The notes under the pieces: model-generated | What the model was told of the DNA's origin: nothing | The model's database searches: none | What the model saw: the letters and a program-made list of their open reading frames with translations, nothing else | In this document: positions 31,682-40,317 of the stretch, one piece after another | How positions within the stretch are numbered: position 1 is the first letter of the stretch | How the letters are laid out: every line of letters starts with the position of its first letter | Assembly (NCBI RefSeq): GCF_007954585.1 | Contig: NZ_CP042382.1 | Location: 2,108,001 to 2,172,000, forward strand | DNA length: 64,000 nucleotides | Direction of reading: 5' to 3' | DNA from: Pistricoccus aurantiacus | Lineage (GTDB): Bacteria > Pseudomonadota > Gammaproteobacteria > Pseudomonadales > Halomonadaceae | Position numbers and translations under genes: made by a program

Positions 31682-31772
31682 GTGACTTCCAGAAGGCTTG
31701 GCTAGACTGATGCGAACCTCGAGTCTAGCAAGGATAAGCAGGACCTAATAACGATTCAGGAGTGAATGACCG

Positions 31773-32321
31773 ATGAGCGACGATCAGGAGCAGAGCGTGC
31801 TGTCTTTCTGGTTCGAGGAACTGGCGCCTCGCCAGTGGTTCGCCAAGAGCACGAAACTCGATCGACGGATCGACGAGCGCTTCGGCGCGCTTTGGCAGCG
31901 CGCCGCCCAGGGCGAGCTCTGGGGGTGGCGGGGATCTCCCGGGGGCCGGCTGGCGGAAATCATCGTGCTCGATCAGTTTTCGCGCAATATCCATCGCGAC
32001 ACGCCCCAGGCCTTTCAGCAGGATGTGGCGGCGTTGATACTGGCCCAGGAGGCGGTGGCGCAAGGCGCGGACCGTCAACTTGATGCACCGCAAAAAGCGT
32101 TTCTGTACATGCCTTACATGCACAGCGAATCCCTGGCGGTACATGACGAGGCGCTGCGCCTGTTCGATCAACCGGGTCTCGAGGATCAGCTCCATTACGA
32201 GCATCGTCATCGGGAAATTCTCGAGAAATTTGGACGTTACCCGCATCGCAATGCCATTCTAGGGCGGGAGTCGACGAAAGAAGAGTTGGCGTTTCTGAAG
32301 ACGCCGGGCTCTTCTTTCTGA
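31773..32321 (+). CDS. DUF924 family protein
   Basis: 182-residue soluble protein of the DUF924 (TPR-like) family. The N-terminal VLSFWFEELAPRQWF and the central EIIVLDQFSRNIHRDTPQAF followed by QKAFLYMPYMHSE are the family core. AGGAG precedes the ATG. Biochemical role is unknown; helical-repeat fold suggests a binding function. Confidence 0.88.
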   Translation: MSDDQEQSVLSFWFEELAPRQWFAKSTKLDRRIDERFGALWQRAAQGELWGWRGSPGGRLAEIIVLDQFSRNIHRDTPQAFQQDVAALILAQEAVAQGADRQLDAPQKAFLYMPYMHSESLAVHDEALRLFDQPGLEDQLHYEHRHREILEKFGRYPHRNAILGRESTKEELAFLKTPGSSF

Positions 32322-32379
32322 CAGCAGACTCCAATGAAGCGAATAAAACATCGAAAAACGTAATAAGGAGAGTACCTCC

Positions 32380-32622
32380 ATGGGCTTTATTCTATGGTTG
32401 ATCATCGGTGGCCTGGCGGGGTGGATCGCCGGCAACATCATGCGCGGCGGCGGCTTCGGACTGCTGGGCAATATTGGTGTCGGTATTGTCGGTGCGATAT
32501 TAGGCGGCTTGCTGTTCAGTTTGTTGGGGCTGAAGGCTGGCGGATTTATCGGCTCCTTGGTCACGGCGGTTGTGGGGGCAGTGCTGCTGCTGTGGATCGT
32601 GGCTAAAGTGAAAAAATCATAG
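32380..32622 (+). CDS. GlsB/YeaQ/YmgE-family small membrane protein
   Basis: 80-residue protein with three glycine-rich hydrophobic helices and little else, starting MGFILWLIIGGLAGWIAG, the classical start of the family once called transglycosylase-associated. Members are often induced by osmotic or general stress; in E. coli some are RpoS-dependent. AAGGAG nine bases upstream supports the start. A hairpin terminator lies between it and the catalase gene. Confidence 0.92.
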   Translation: MGFILWLIIGGLAGWIAGNIMRGGGFGLLGNIGVGIVGAILGGLLFSLLGLKAGGFIGSLVTAVVGAVLLLWIVAKVKKS

Positions 32623-32734
32623 GTAAGTGCTATCGAAACGAAGAGTCAGGACAGGGGGACACGAATTGACTCTCGGCTTGCTCGAATTGCCTGCTTGTGC
32701 TGTTTTGAGTGGAAGTGGCAAAGTGGAATACAAG

Positions 32735-32760
32735 GAAGGACATGCCGGTGTCCTTCTTTT
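32735..32760 (+). terminator. Terminator between the GlsB-like gene and katE
   Basis: GAAGGACA-TGCCGG-TGTCCTTC followed by TTTT, an eight-base perfect stem. The catalase start lies only 36 bases further, so its promoter must lie within or upstream of this hairpin; read-through control is possible. Confidence 0.75.
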
Positions 32761-32795
32761 CTGATTGAACCATCATAAGCAAAGGAGTGTTTATC

Positions 32796-34484
32796 ATGGC
32801 CGGTAGTCCTTATACCGAAGGTAATAGCGGCGATCCCAACGATACGGATTTCAAGACCGACGAGCACAGCAAGTCGGAACGTCTGGAACACTATCGTAGC
32901 GACGCGAAAGGCCACGACCTTCGCACCAACCAAGGGGTGCGAATCGCCGACAATCATAACTCCCTGAAGGCCGGCGAGCGCGGACCCACCCTGATGGAGG
33001 ATTTCATCCTCCGGGAAAAGCTCAACCACTTCGATCATGAGCGCATTCCCGAACGCATCGTGCACGCCCGAGGCGCCGCCGCCCATGGCTATTTCGAGGC
33101 CTATGACAGCGCCGCCCAGTACTCCAAGGCGGCCTTGTTCAGCGAGGCCGGCAAGAAGACGCCGGTCTTCACGCGCTTCTCCACGGTGCAGGGCTCCCGC
33201 GGTTCCAACGACACGGTACGCGACGTGCGGGGCTTCGCGGTCAAGTTCTATACCGAGGAGGGCAACTGGGATCTGGTAGGCAACGACATGCCGGTGTTCT
33301 TCATGCAGGACGCCAGCAAGTTCCCGGATTTCGTCCACGCGGTGAAGCCGGAGCCCCACAACGAGATTCCCCAAGGCCAGTCCGCCCATGATACGCTGTG
33401 GGACTTCGTCTCGCTGTTTCCGGAATCCGCTCATATGGTGCTCTGGACCATGTCGGATCGGGCCTTTCCGCGGCATTTCCGCAACATGGAAGGCTTCGGC
33501 GTGCACAGCTTTCGCCTGATCGACAGGCAGGGCACCTCGCGCTTCGTCAAGTTTCACTGGAAGCCTTTGGCGGGTACCTGCTCGCTGATCTGGGACGAGG
33601 CCCAGAAGCTCTGGGGCCGCGATCCGGACTTCAACCGCCGGGCCATGTGGGAGGACATCGAGAACGGTGACTTCCTGGAATGGGAACTGGGTATCCAGGT
33701 GGTCGAGGAGCAAGACGAACACAGCTTCGACTTCGACATTCTCGATGCCACCAAGCTGATTCCCGAGGAGCAGGTGCCGGTCATTCCCATCGGCAAGATG
33801 GTGCTCAACCGCAACCCGGACAACTACTTCGCCGAGACGGAGCAGGTAGCTTTCAGCCCCGGGCACGTAGTGCCGGGCATCGATTTCAGCAACGATCCAC
33901 TGCTGCAGGGACGGCTGTTCTCCTATCTGGATACCCAGATGCTGCGCCTGAGCGGGCCGAACTTTCACGAGATTCCCATCAACCGCCCGGTGTGCCCGTT
34001 CCACAACAACCAGCGGGATGCCCCCCATCGTCAGACCATCAACAAGGGCCAGGCTTCCTACGAGCCCAACTCCATCGACGACGGCTGGCCCAGGCAGACG
34101 CCTGCGGCGGCGGAAAACGGTGGCTACGAAAGTCATCATGAGCGGATCGATGCACATAAGGTACGGGCGCGCAGCGAATCCTTCGGCGATCACTACTCCC
34201 AGGCGCGGCTGTTCTGGAATAGCCAGACCGACGTGGAAAAGGAGCACATCATCGCCGCCTACACCTTCGAGCTCTCGAAGGTAAAGCGCCCCTACATCCG
34301 CGAACGCCAGATCAAGGAGATCCTGCCTAACATCGATCCGGAGCTGGCCCGTCGCGTCGGCGAGAATCACGGCATCCAGGCACCGAGTTCGCCGGTGGCG
34401 CCGGAAGGGGAGCTGGGCAGAAGTTCCCAGGAATCCTCCGAGGCGCTGAGCCTGATGGCGCGGCTGCCGGGCAATATCAAGTAG
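32796..34484 (+). CDS. katE: Large-subunit (clade 2) catalase, frameshifted before the C-terminal domain
   Basis: Hydrogen-peroxide dismutation by a heme catalase of the HPII type. The core is intact: the distal histidine in [12 protein letters not shown] (about residue 89), the Asn in GNDMPVFF and the proximal tyrosine in RLFSYLDTQ. The long N-terminal extension and core length match large-subunit catalases, which normally run past 700 residues with a C-terminal flavodoxin/DJ-1-like domain. Here the frame stops at TAG 34482-34484 after LPGNIK, 562 residues. The missing domain continues in another frame at 34493-34936. ATG 32796 follows AAAGGAG. As I recall E. coli HPII, its His392 (cross-linked to Tyr415) is Ser here (AFSPGH). 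Confidence 0.93.
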   Translation: MAGSPYTEGNSGDPNDTDFKTDEHSKSERLEHYRSDAKGHDLRTNQGVRIADNHNSLKAGERGPTLMEDFILREKLNHFDHERIPERIVHARGAAAHGYFEAYDSAAQYSKAALFSEAGKKTPVFTRFSTVQGSRGSNDTVRDVRGFAVKFYTEEGNWDLVGNDMPVFFMQDASKFPDFVHAVKPEPHNEIPQGQSAHDTLWDFVSLFPESAHMVLWTMSDRAFPRHFRNMEGFGVHSFRLIDRQGTSRFVKFHWKPLAGTCSLIWDEAQKLWGRDPDFNRRAMWEDIENGDFLEWELGIQVVEEQDEHSFDFDILDATKLIPEEQVPVIPIGKMVLNRNPDNYFAETEQVAFSPGHVVPGIDFSNDPLLQGRLFSYLDTQMLRLSGPNFHEIPINRPVCPFHNNQRDAPHRQTINKGQASYEPNSIDDGWPRQTPAAAENGGYESHHERIDAHKVRARSESFGDHYSQARLFWNSQTDVEKEHIIAAYTFELSKVKRPYIRERQIKEILPNIDPELARRVGENHGIQAPSSPVAPEGELGRSSQESSEALSLMARLPGNIK

Positions 34485-34492
34485 CCATCCTG

Positions 34493-34936
34493 GTGGCGGA
34501 CGGCGTCGACGGCGAACAGGTCGAAACGCTCAAGACCCGGCTTTCGGAGCAGGGTGCCCAGGGCATGGTCATTGCCCCGAGCATGGCGCCGGTCAGCGCC
34601 AGCGGCGGTCAGAACGTGACCCCGGACGCCATGCTCAACGGCTTGCCTTCGGTGACCATGGACGCGGTGATCGTTCCCGGCGGCGAAAGTAGCGTTCAGA
34701 CGCTCAAGGCCTCCGGCCAGGGCTGCTACTATCTTCAGGAAGCCTACAAGCATCTCAAGCCTATCGCCGCCCTGGGCGAGGGCGAGGTGCTGCTCGACGC
34801 GGCGGGGGTGGCCGCCGGTGAAGACGGCGTATTTCTGGGCGATACGGTAGAGAGTATTTTCGAGCCCTTCGCCAAGGTGCTGGGAGAGCATCGCGTCTGG
34901 TCACGGGATGGCAAGGCCAACGATATGCCCGCTTGA
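34493..34936 (+). pseudogene. katE: Detached C-terminal domain of the catalase gene
   Basis: This 147-codon frame encodes the flavodoxin-like C-terminal domain of large-subunit catalases: MADGVDGEQVETLK, SVTMDAVIVPGGES, YYLQEAYKHLKPIAALGEGE and the final EHRVWSRDGK, which closely resemble the end of E. coli HPII. It is in the +2 frame relative to the catalase core. Adding one base (for example a second G at 34481) joins both parts into one reading frame of 713 codons, with the junction reading [11 protein letters not shown]. No ribosome site precedes the GTG at 34493, so independent translation is unlikely. It could be a real frameshift or a sequence error. Confidence 0.85.
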
Positions 34937-34964
34937 AGATGGCCTGTGTCGCCGTGATCCGTTC

Positions 34965-34988
34965 AACGCCCCGTCCACGGGGCGTTTT
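34965..34988 (+). terminator. Terminator after the catalase region
   Basis: AACGCCCC / GGGGCGTT stem with a GTCCAC loop followed by TTTT, 29 bases after the end of the catalase C-terminal frame. Confidence 0.85.
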
Positions 34989-35104
34989 ACATAAGCCCAG
35001 CGCGAAATAGCCAGAACCCTGATTTAGCGACGTTGAAGGCATCGGCGCGAGAGGCGCTTTCCGCTACACTAATCCGCCGATAATGCATTGCGTGAGGTGA
35101 AAAC

Positions 35105-37585
35105 TTGGTCGATCCGCTGAATGCCTGGTGGGGACAGCAACTGGTGTTGTGTGATTGGGCCTTCGAGCCAGATCCCTGTGCGGTGAAGCCGTCTCTTGCC
35201 GCTTCACGTCTGGAAGAATTGGGTGTGCCGGATCGCGGCGAGCTGGGCTGGCGGCTCATCGAGGCGTTCGTCTCGGATCATCTGGCGCCGGCGAGGCAGC
35301 TACACGCCTTGGAACTGCTGGCTTTGGCGGCTGCCGCGGATTGGTTGTCCGTGCAGCGGGCGAGAGCCTGGATGGTGCAGCTGGCCGACAGGATTCATGC
35401 CCAGCATGCCGGTCTGGAGGACTGGCTGCAGGCGCTTCGCCGGGCTCGAGGAGCGGAAGGTTGGGCGCGTGGCGATCTTGGTTTCGTCGACGCCTGCGAG
35501 GCGCTGGCGACGCTGGAAAGCGAAGGCGACGGCGTGACCTGGGCGTTGCTGGGCAACTGTCTCGAAGCGGAACCTCGAGCCGAGCCGCCGTGGTCGAGCC
35601 TGCCAGGCCAACGTGTCTGGCGCCTGCGCGCGGCCTTTGCGCCGCCGCTATGCCTGCCCCCCCGGCAGGAACTGGATTGGCCCGACGTCGACGGCTGGCT
35701 CAAGCAGGAGTGGCAGGTGGAAGATCGGGCGGCGCTGATCCAGACTCTGCTATGGTTGGCCGGGCAGGGCGATCGCTACGGCTGGGACCTGGACGCGATT
35801 CGCCTGGTGGAACACACGCCCCAGGAGCGAACGGCCTGGTTGGACGGACTGGGCGAAGGGTTGGCCTATGGCCAGACTCTAATGCGCTTTCTCGAAAAGG
35901 GCGAACCCCTGGAATGGGCGGCCTGGGATTGGCTGCGGTTGGTGGATCTGGCCTACGCCGGCTGGTGCATGGAGTGGCTGAGCGAAGAGGAGGCGCAAGC
36001 CTTCGCCGCCCATGGCGCGGATCTGCTCGGGCGGCGCTACAGCGACTGGATCGCCGTGGTTCAAGCCTATCAGCGCGGACGAAGCCTGTTCGAAGGTCGC
36101 GACAACATGGCGGATATCCAGAATGATTGGGCCTTGCTGCTGCATTCTCCCGCCAGCCCCTGGCAGGAAACCCTGCAGACGCTGCTGGACGAGGAGACTC
36201 GAGAGGCCTCTCGACGGGCCATGCACGACCGGCGACGCGACCCTCGCCATTGGGTGCTGGCGTTGGCTTCCCTGCGCGCCCCGGAGCTATTGCAGCGTCA
36301 ATGGCTGGATCTTCCCCCCGACGCCGCTCAGCGCAGCGAGGCCAGCCAGTACCTGCGCGATATTCTGGGCATTCATCCTCAGGAAGGCATCGCCGGCCTG
36401 GCGCGTTTCTGGCTACCCGCCCAGGCGCACCATCTCAACCAGCTGGCGGCGGACGCCAGCCACGGCGCCCTGCCTTTACCGGTCACACCCTTGGGTCGTG
36501 CCAGCCAGCCGGCAGTCGAACAGCGCGAGGCGCTCAAGGGCTGCGTTCGCCATGCCGCGACCATTCACATGGGGGAAAAATACGCCTTTTACCTGCAGAT
36601 GGCCCTGGACAGCGGCGAGTTCGAGCCCCAGCGCCTCGAGCCCTTGATCGCTGCCCTACGCAGCGTGCTGTGTCATTTCTATCCATTTCCTCGGCGCCTG
36701 CTGGACGCCTGGGCCTGCTGGGACAAGACGTTGCCGGAGCTCGATGATCAGGGAAATCCCATCCCCTCGCTGGAAAAGGACATTCTCTGGCATCGCGACG
36801 ATCCGGGTAGCCCTTTTCACTGGCTCGACTGGCAAGTGGTGTCTTCCCATTGGCAGGAGCCGGCGCCGCGGCCGAGTCTGTCGAAATTTACCGCGCTGTC
36901 CTTGGCGGGCCCCTTGAATGCCAACGTCTGGAGCGGACCCTGGCCGGAGAGCGAGCGGGAAGCTCAGGGCATCCGCGAATGGATCGACGGTCATTACGGC
37001 CTGCACGGCCCGGGGGAGCTGCAGGAGTTTCTTGAGTTCCTGCGTGAGGCCGGGGATCGACAGGACTATCAGATCAACTACGCGCCGTATACGCTGAATG
37101 TCAAACGGCTGGAGGCTGAAATCGCCATTCTCGAATCCGACGACTGCAGCGAGGAAGAGCGCCATCATCTGCTGCGGCTCAGGCGGGTACGGGACAACGA
37201 GGCGGATTGTAACGAGGTTGACATGGCTGCCTGGGACGTGGCGCAGCTGGTGGATCTGGCGATTGCCGGTCGTCAGCTGGCCTGGCTGGATCAGCCGCGC
37301 TTCGAGTCGCTGCTGGATGCCGCCCTGGCGCTGGCGGAGCGCCATTACGCAGGCTGGCAGGACTATGCTCGGGGGCTTTACGCGGGTTTTGCCTTCTTCA
37401 TGGGAGAAACCGAAGAGCGGGACATGTTCTTGCAGGGCTTTCGCGACTCCCTGGTCGCCTGGCTGTGCGCGGCGCCGCCCCTGGCAGGCCCCTGGGCCAG
37501 TCTGGATTTTCCCGGTGCACGCCCGCGGCATTGGGCACCTTTGCATATCGACATCCTGCCCGGGGACCAGCGGCGGCTGCATTGA
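35105..37585 (+). CDS. Large DUF1266-like protein, function unknown
   Basis: 826-residue cytoplasmic protein with no signal peptide or membrane helix, unusually rich in tryptophan. Two regions show the DUF1266 pattern of an aromatic-Asp pair, a small-residue helix and a YxxW...Y/GR segment: residues about 268-330 (AAWDWLRLVDLAYAG... YSDWIAVVQAYQRGR) and about 706-760 (AAWDVAQLVDLAIAG... YAGWQDYARGLYAG). It therefore looks like an internal duplication with a longer central part. The start is TTG at 35105, five bases after GAGGTG; no ATG or GTG start fits better. DUF1266 proteins (YbeR/YbeU type) have no known function. It stands alone after a terminator. Confidence 0.75.
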   Translation: MVDPLNAWWGQQLVLCDWAFEPDPCAVKPSLAASRLEELGVPDRGELGWRLIEAFVSDHLAPARQLHALELLALAAAADWLSVQRARAWMVQLADRIHAQHAGLEDWLQALRRARGAEGWARGDLGFVDACEALATLESEGDGVTWALLGNCLEAEPRAEPPWSSLPGQRVWRLRAAFAPPLCLPPRQELDWPDVDGWLKQEWQVEDRAALIQTLLWLAGQGDRYGWDLDAIRLVEHTPQERTAWLDGLGEGLAYGQTLMRFLEKGEPLEWAAWDWLRLVDLAYAGWCMEWLSEEEAQAFAAHGADLLGRRYSDWIAVVQAYQRGRSLFEGRDNMADIQNDWALLLHSPASPWQETLQTLLDEETREASRRAMHDRRRDPRHWVLALASLRAPELLQRQWLDLPPDAAQRSEASQYLRDILGIHPQEGIAGLARFWLPAQAHHLNQLAADASHGALPLPVTPLGRASQPAVEQREALKGCVRHAATIHMGEKYAFYLQMALDSGEFEPQRLEPLIAALRSVLCHFYPFPRRLLDAWACWDKTLPELDDQGNPIPSLEKDILWHRDDPGSPFHWLDWQVVSSHWQEPAPRPSLSKFTALSLAGPLNANVWSGPWPESEREAQGIREWIDGHYGLHGPGELQEFLEFLREAGDRQDYQINYAPYTLNVKRLEAEIAILESDDCSEEERHHLLRLRRVRDNEADCNEVDMAAWDVAQLVDLAIAGRQLAWLDQPRFESLLDAALALAERHYAGWQDYARGLYAGFAFFMGETEERDMFLQGFRDSLVAWLCAAPPLAGPWASLDFPGARPRHWAPLHIDILPGDQRRLH

Positions 37586-37669
37586 GCGAGATTCAGCGAG
37601 GCCAAATCCTCGCCAAGCATTTTATCGATCGCCTATAATCGAGCGAACGCTTCCACGCCAAGGTGGCCT

Positions 37670-38257
37670 ATGGTTTTTCGTTGCCGCGAATCCATGCCTT
37701 TCGCGCTATTCTGCTTTGCCATTTGTTGTCTGATACTGACAGGCTGCGCGGGCGCGCCGAAAGAAGATTTCGCGCAAGGCTACGATGCCGATAGCTACTA
37801 TGCCCGCAGCCTGCCTGGCTTGAGCGATTCGACCGGTGGCGACGGACAGTGGGCTTCTCCGGTACGCCGCGCCCTGCTGGAGGAGCATGCAAGCTGGGCA
37901 GGAACGCCTTACCGCCTGGGAGGCGACGATCGTTACGGTGTCGATTGCTCCGCCCTGGTGCAGAATATCTTCAGGAACCGCTTCCGGTTGAGTCTGCCCC
38001 GCACCACGACCGGACAGGTCAACCAGGGTAGACCGGTCAAGAAAGCGCAGCTGCACGCGGGAGACCTGGTGTTCTTTCGTCCCCCGGGCCCCTATAAGCA
38101 TGTCGGTATCTATGTGGGAGACGGCTATTTCCTGCATGCTTCCACCTCTCAGGGCGTCAAGCTCTCGCGGCTCGACAATCGTTACTGGCAGCGCTACTAC
38201 TGGCAGTCTCGTCGCCCGCTGGCGCGGGATCAGCTCGCCGCGCTGGTGGATCGCTAA
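37670..38257 (+). CDS. NlpC/P60 lipoprotein, probable peptidoglycan endopeptidase (MepS/Spr-like)
   Basis: 195-residue lipoprotein with a lipobox at LILTGC (about residues 22-27; Cys27 would be lipidated, and the following AG does not favour inner-membrane retention). The C-terminal NlpC/P60 domain has the catalytic Cys in GVDCSALVQ, His in KHVGIYVG and a third polar residue His in FLHASTSQG. Such enzymes cut D-Glu/mDAP-type cross-links during wall growth. AGGTGG lies only three bases from ATG 37670; an in-frame ATG at 37694 has no better site. TATAAT at 37634-37639 may be its -10. Confidence 0.9.
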   Translation: MVFRCRESMPFALFCFAICCLILTGCAGAPKEDFAQGYDADSYYARSLPGLSDSTGGDGQWASPVRRALLEEHASWAGTPYRLGGDDRYGVDCSALVQNIFRNRFRLSLPRTTTGQVNQGRPVKKAQLHAGDLVFFRPPGPYKHVGIYVGDGYFLHASTSQGVKLSRLDNRYWQRYYWQSRRPLARDQLAALVDR

Positions 38258-38297
38258 GCGCTAGCCGCCGCTCGCCAATCTTTAATTGAATCCTGAA

Positions 38298-38324
38298 CGG
38301 CCGCGCCTGTCGGCCGACTTTTTT
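38298..38324 (+). terminator. Terminator after the NlpC/P60 gene
   Basis: CGGCCG-CGCCTGT-CGGCCG hairpin followed three bases later by six Ts. It lies 20 bases before the next MFS gene. Confidence 0.8.
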
Positions 38325-38344
38325 GCACGCACTGGGAGCCAATC

Positions 38345-39532
38345 ATGATAGAAGCCCGTAGCCGCCAATGGTGGCGGGCCACATCAGCGCTGTGCCTGGG
38401 GTCGTTTCTCGTCTTCATCAATCTCTACGTGGTGCAGCCTCTGCTGCCGGAACTGCGCCATACCTTCGGCATCTCCACCCTGGTCGCCAGCCTGCCCATG
38501 TCCTTGGCGACGTTGACTCTGGCCGCGTCGCTGCTGCTGTTCGGCTCGCTCTCCGACGCAATGGGACGGGGGCCCATCATGCGCGCCACACTGCTGCTGA
38601 CGGCACTATGCTCACTGGTCATGTATTTCGCTCCAAGCTTCGAGAGCCTGGTGCTGCTTCGCATGCTGCAGGGGCTGATGATCGGTGGGCTGCCCTCGGT
38701 GGCGGTTGCCTGGATGGGGGACGAATTCGACAACCGGGCGCTGATGCTGGCGGTGGGGCTCTATATCAGCGCCAATTCCCTGGGCGGTATCAGCGGTCGC
38801 GTCGTCGGCGGCGTGGTGGCAGAACGGGTTGAATGGCACGGCGCTTTCCTGGCGGTAGGAATCTTCAGCCTGATAGGGGTCGCGCTGTTCTGGTGGCTGT
38901 TGCCCAAGGCGCAAAACTTCACGCCGACCCCGTTCAAGGCAAGAGTTGCCCTCGGCGCCATTCGCGATCATCTGCGCAATCCCCTGCTGCTGGCGGCCTA
39001 TCTGATCGGCGGCCTGAATTTCATGGTATTCATCAACCAGTACAGCTATGTCACCTTTCGCCTGAGCGATGCGCCCTACAACTTGAGTGCGCAATGGCTG
39101 GGTCTGCTGTTCCTGACCTACCTGGGTGGCACTCTGGGGTCGGCGATTTCCGGGCGCATCGCTCAGCGCTTCTCGCAGCCGGTTTGCCTGATGCTGGGCA
39201 TCGCTGTCTTCATGCTCGGCAGCCTGGCAACGCTAAGCGATTCTCTCCTGGTGATCGTCGCCGGTTTGACCGTCAACGCCTTCGGCTTCTTTTTCGCCCA
39301 CTCCACTGCCTCGAGCTGGGTAAGCCGCAACGCACGACAATCTCGAGGCAGCGCCACGGCGCTTTACCTGGTGTTCTATTACCTGGGTGCGAGCATCGGC
39401 ATCTTCTATCTGGAGCCCTTCTGGCTGGTAGCCGGCTGGCCCGGAGTGATCGCCGGCTCCTGGCTGATACTGCTGTTCACCCTGGGCACCGCGAACTGGC
39501 TGCGTCGTCGCAACGCGCGCTCTGCAACCTAG
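38345..39532 (+). CDS. MFS transporter (YnfM-like)
   Basis: 395-residue inner-membrane protein with twelve helices. Motif A-like GSLSDAMGRGPIMR follows helix 2, RMLQGLMIGGLPSVAVAWM lies in helix 4 and SGRIAQRFSQ in the second half. The arrangement and the N terminus (FVFINLYVVQPLLP, shared with YnfM-type proteins) suggest the YnfM/arabinose-efflux-like branch, for which no firm substrate is known. GGGAG precedes the ATG. Its stop overlaps that of convergent msrA by four bases. Confidence 0.85.
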   Translation: MIEARSRQWWRATSALCLGSFLVFINLYVVQPLLPELRHTFGISTLVASLPMSLATLTLAASLLLFGSLSDAMGRGPIMRATLLLTALCSLVMYFAPSFESLVLLRMLQGLMIGGLPSVAVAWMGDEFDNRALMLAVGLYISANSLGGISGRVVGGVVAERVEWHGAFLAVGIFSLIGVALFWWLLPKAQNFTPTPFKARVALGAIRDHLRNPLLLAAYLIGGLNFMVFINQYSYVTFRLSDAPYNLSAQWLGLLFLTYLGGTLGSAISGRIAQRFSQPVCLMLGIAVFMLGSLATLSDSLLVIVAGLTVNAFGFFFAHSTASSWVSRNARQSRGSATALYLVFYYLGASIGIFYLEPFWLVAGWPGVIAGSWLILLFTLGTANWLRRRNARSAT

Positions 39533-40188
39533 CGGCTGACGGCAACCTGGCCGTCTGCGCTCACACCGCCGGCTTCATCGCCCCAGATTTCCTCGAGACG
39601 CTCGACTCGCCCGCAGGCGGACTTGTAGAAACGGTAGCGCAGGGGATTCTTCTTGTAGTAGTTCTGGTGGTAGTCCTCCGCCGGATAGAAGACGCTGAAA
39701 TCCTCGACGCGGGTGGCGACATTCTGATCGAAGCGCTCCCTTACAGCGTCCAAACTCGACTCCGCTCGAGTGCGCTGCTCGTCGTTCAGGGGAAAGATCG
39801 CGCTGCGATAGGAGTCGCCCCGGTCGCAGAACTGGCGGTTTTCCGCGAAGGGATCGATGTTGCGCCAGAAGACTTGGAGCAGTTCGTCATAGCTGACCCG
39901 CTCGGGATCGTACTCGACTTCCACCGCTTCCGCGTGGCCGGTATTCCCGCCGGTTACCTGCTCGTAGCTGGGATTATCGGTGTGTCCACCGGTGAAGCCG
40001 GAGGTGGTGGAAATCACGCCTTGTACCTTGTCGAAGGCTTCTTCCACGCACCAGAAGCAGCCCCCGGCGAATACGGCTTGCTGATTGTCCGCGGCCACTG
40101 CCTGGACCGTTCCCAGCAGCATGCCTCCGGCGAGCACGGCGCCGGCCAGGGTGGAAAACGTCGACAAGGCGAACCGGTGAGAGGGCAT
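39529..40188 (-). CDS. msrA: Exported peptide-methionine (S)-S-oxide reductase
   Basis: Reduces methionine-S-sulfoxide in oxidised proteins. Residues 1-34 form a signal peptide (hydrophobic core LAGAVLAGGMLLG and an AVAAD-like cleavage region), so the enzyme is probably periplasmic. The catalytic motif GCFWC follows at about 41-45, then HTDNPSYEQVTGG and EYHQNYYKK-like DYHQNYYKKN. The C-terminal region has one extra cysteine (SACGRVE) that may resolve the disulfide. Cytoplasmic MsrA proteins lack the leader. Monocistronic; convergent with the MFS gene. Confidence 0.93.
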   Translation of the reverse strand: MPSHRFALSTFSTLAGAVLAGGMLLGTVQAVAADNQQAVFAGGCFWCVEEAFDKVQGVISTTSGFTGGHTDNPSYEQVTGGNTGHAEAVEVEYDPERVSYDELLQVFWRNIDPFAENRQFCDRGDSYRSAIFPLNDEQRTRAESSLDAVRERFDQNVATRVEDFSVFYPAEDYHQNYYKKNPLRYRFYKSACGRVERLEEIWGDEAGGVSADGQVAVSR

Positions 40189-40317
40189 GAGAGATTCCTT
40201 TTAATGTGGGTCAACGCTTGGATAGCATTGAAAGATCAGGGTTCCTCAAGGATTAGCTATTGACCCCCGAGATGAATTCTTCATGCTTAGCGCTACCTTT
40301 TACAAGGAGCTTACCCT

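Noticed and set aside
32660-32690. AGAGTCA..TGACTCT inverted sequence with GGGGGACACGAATTG
   Set aside because: It recalls repeats flanking REP-associated transposases, but no second copy, transposase or clear boundary is visible in the window.
32646-34370. 574-codon antisense frame over the catalase gene
   Set aside because: Shadow frame. Its length does not make it a gene, since the sense strand encodes a recognisable catalase.
34476-34500. Programmed ribosomal frameshift in the catalase gene
   Set aside because: No slippery heptamer precedes the TAG, no strong pseudoknot is evident, and programmed shifting is not known in catalases; a simple one-base change is more economical.
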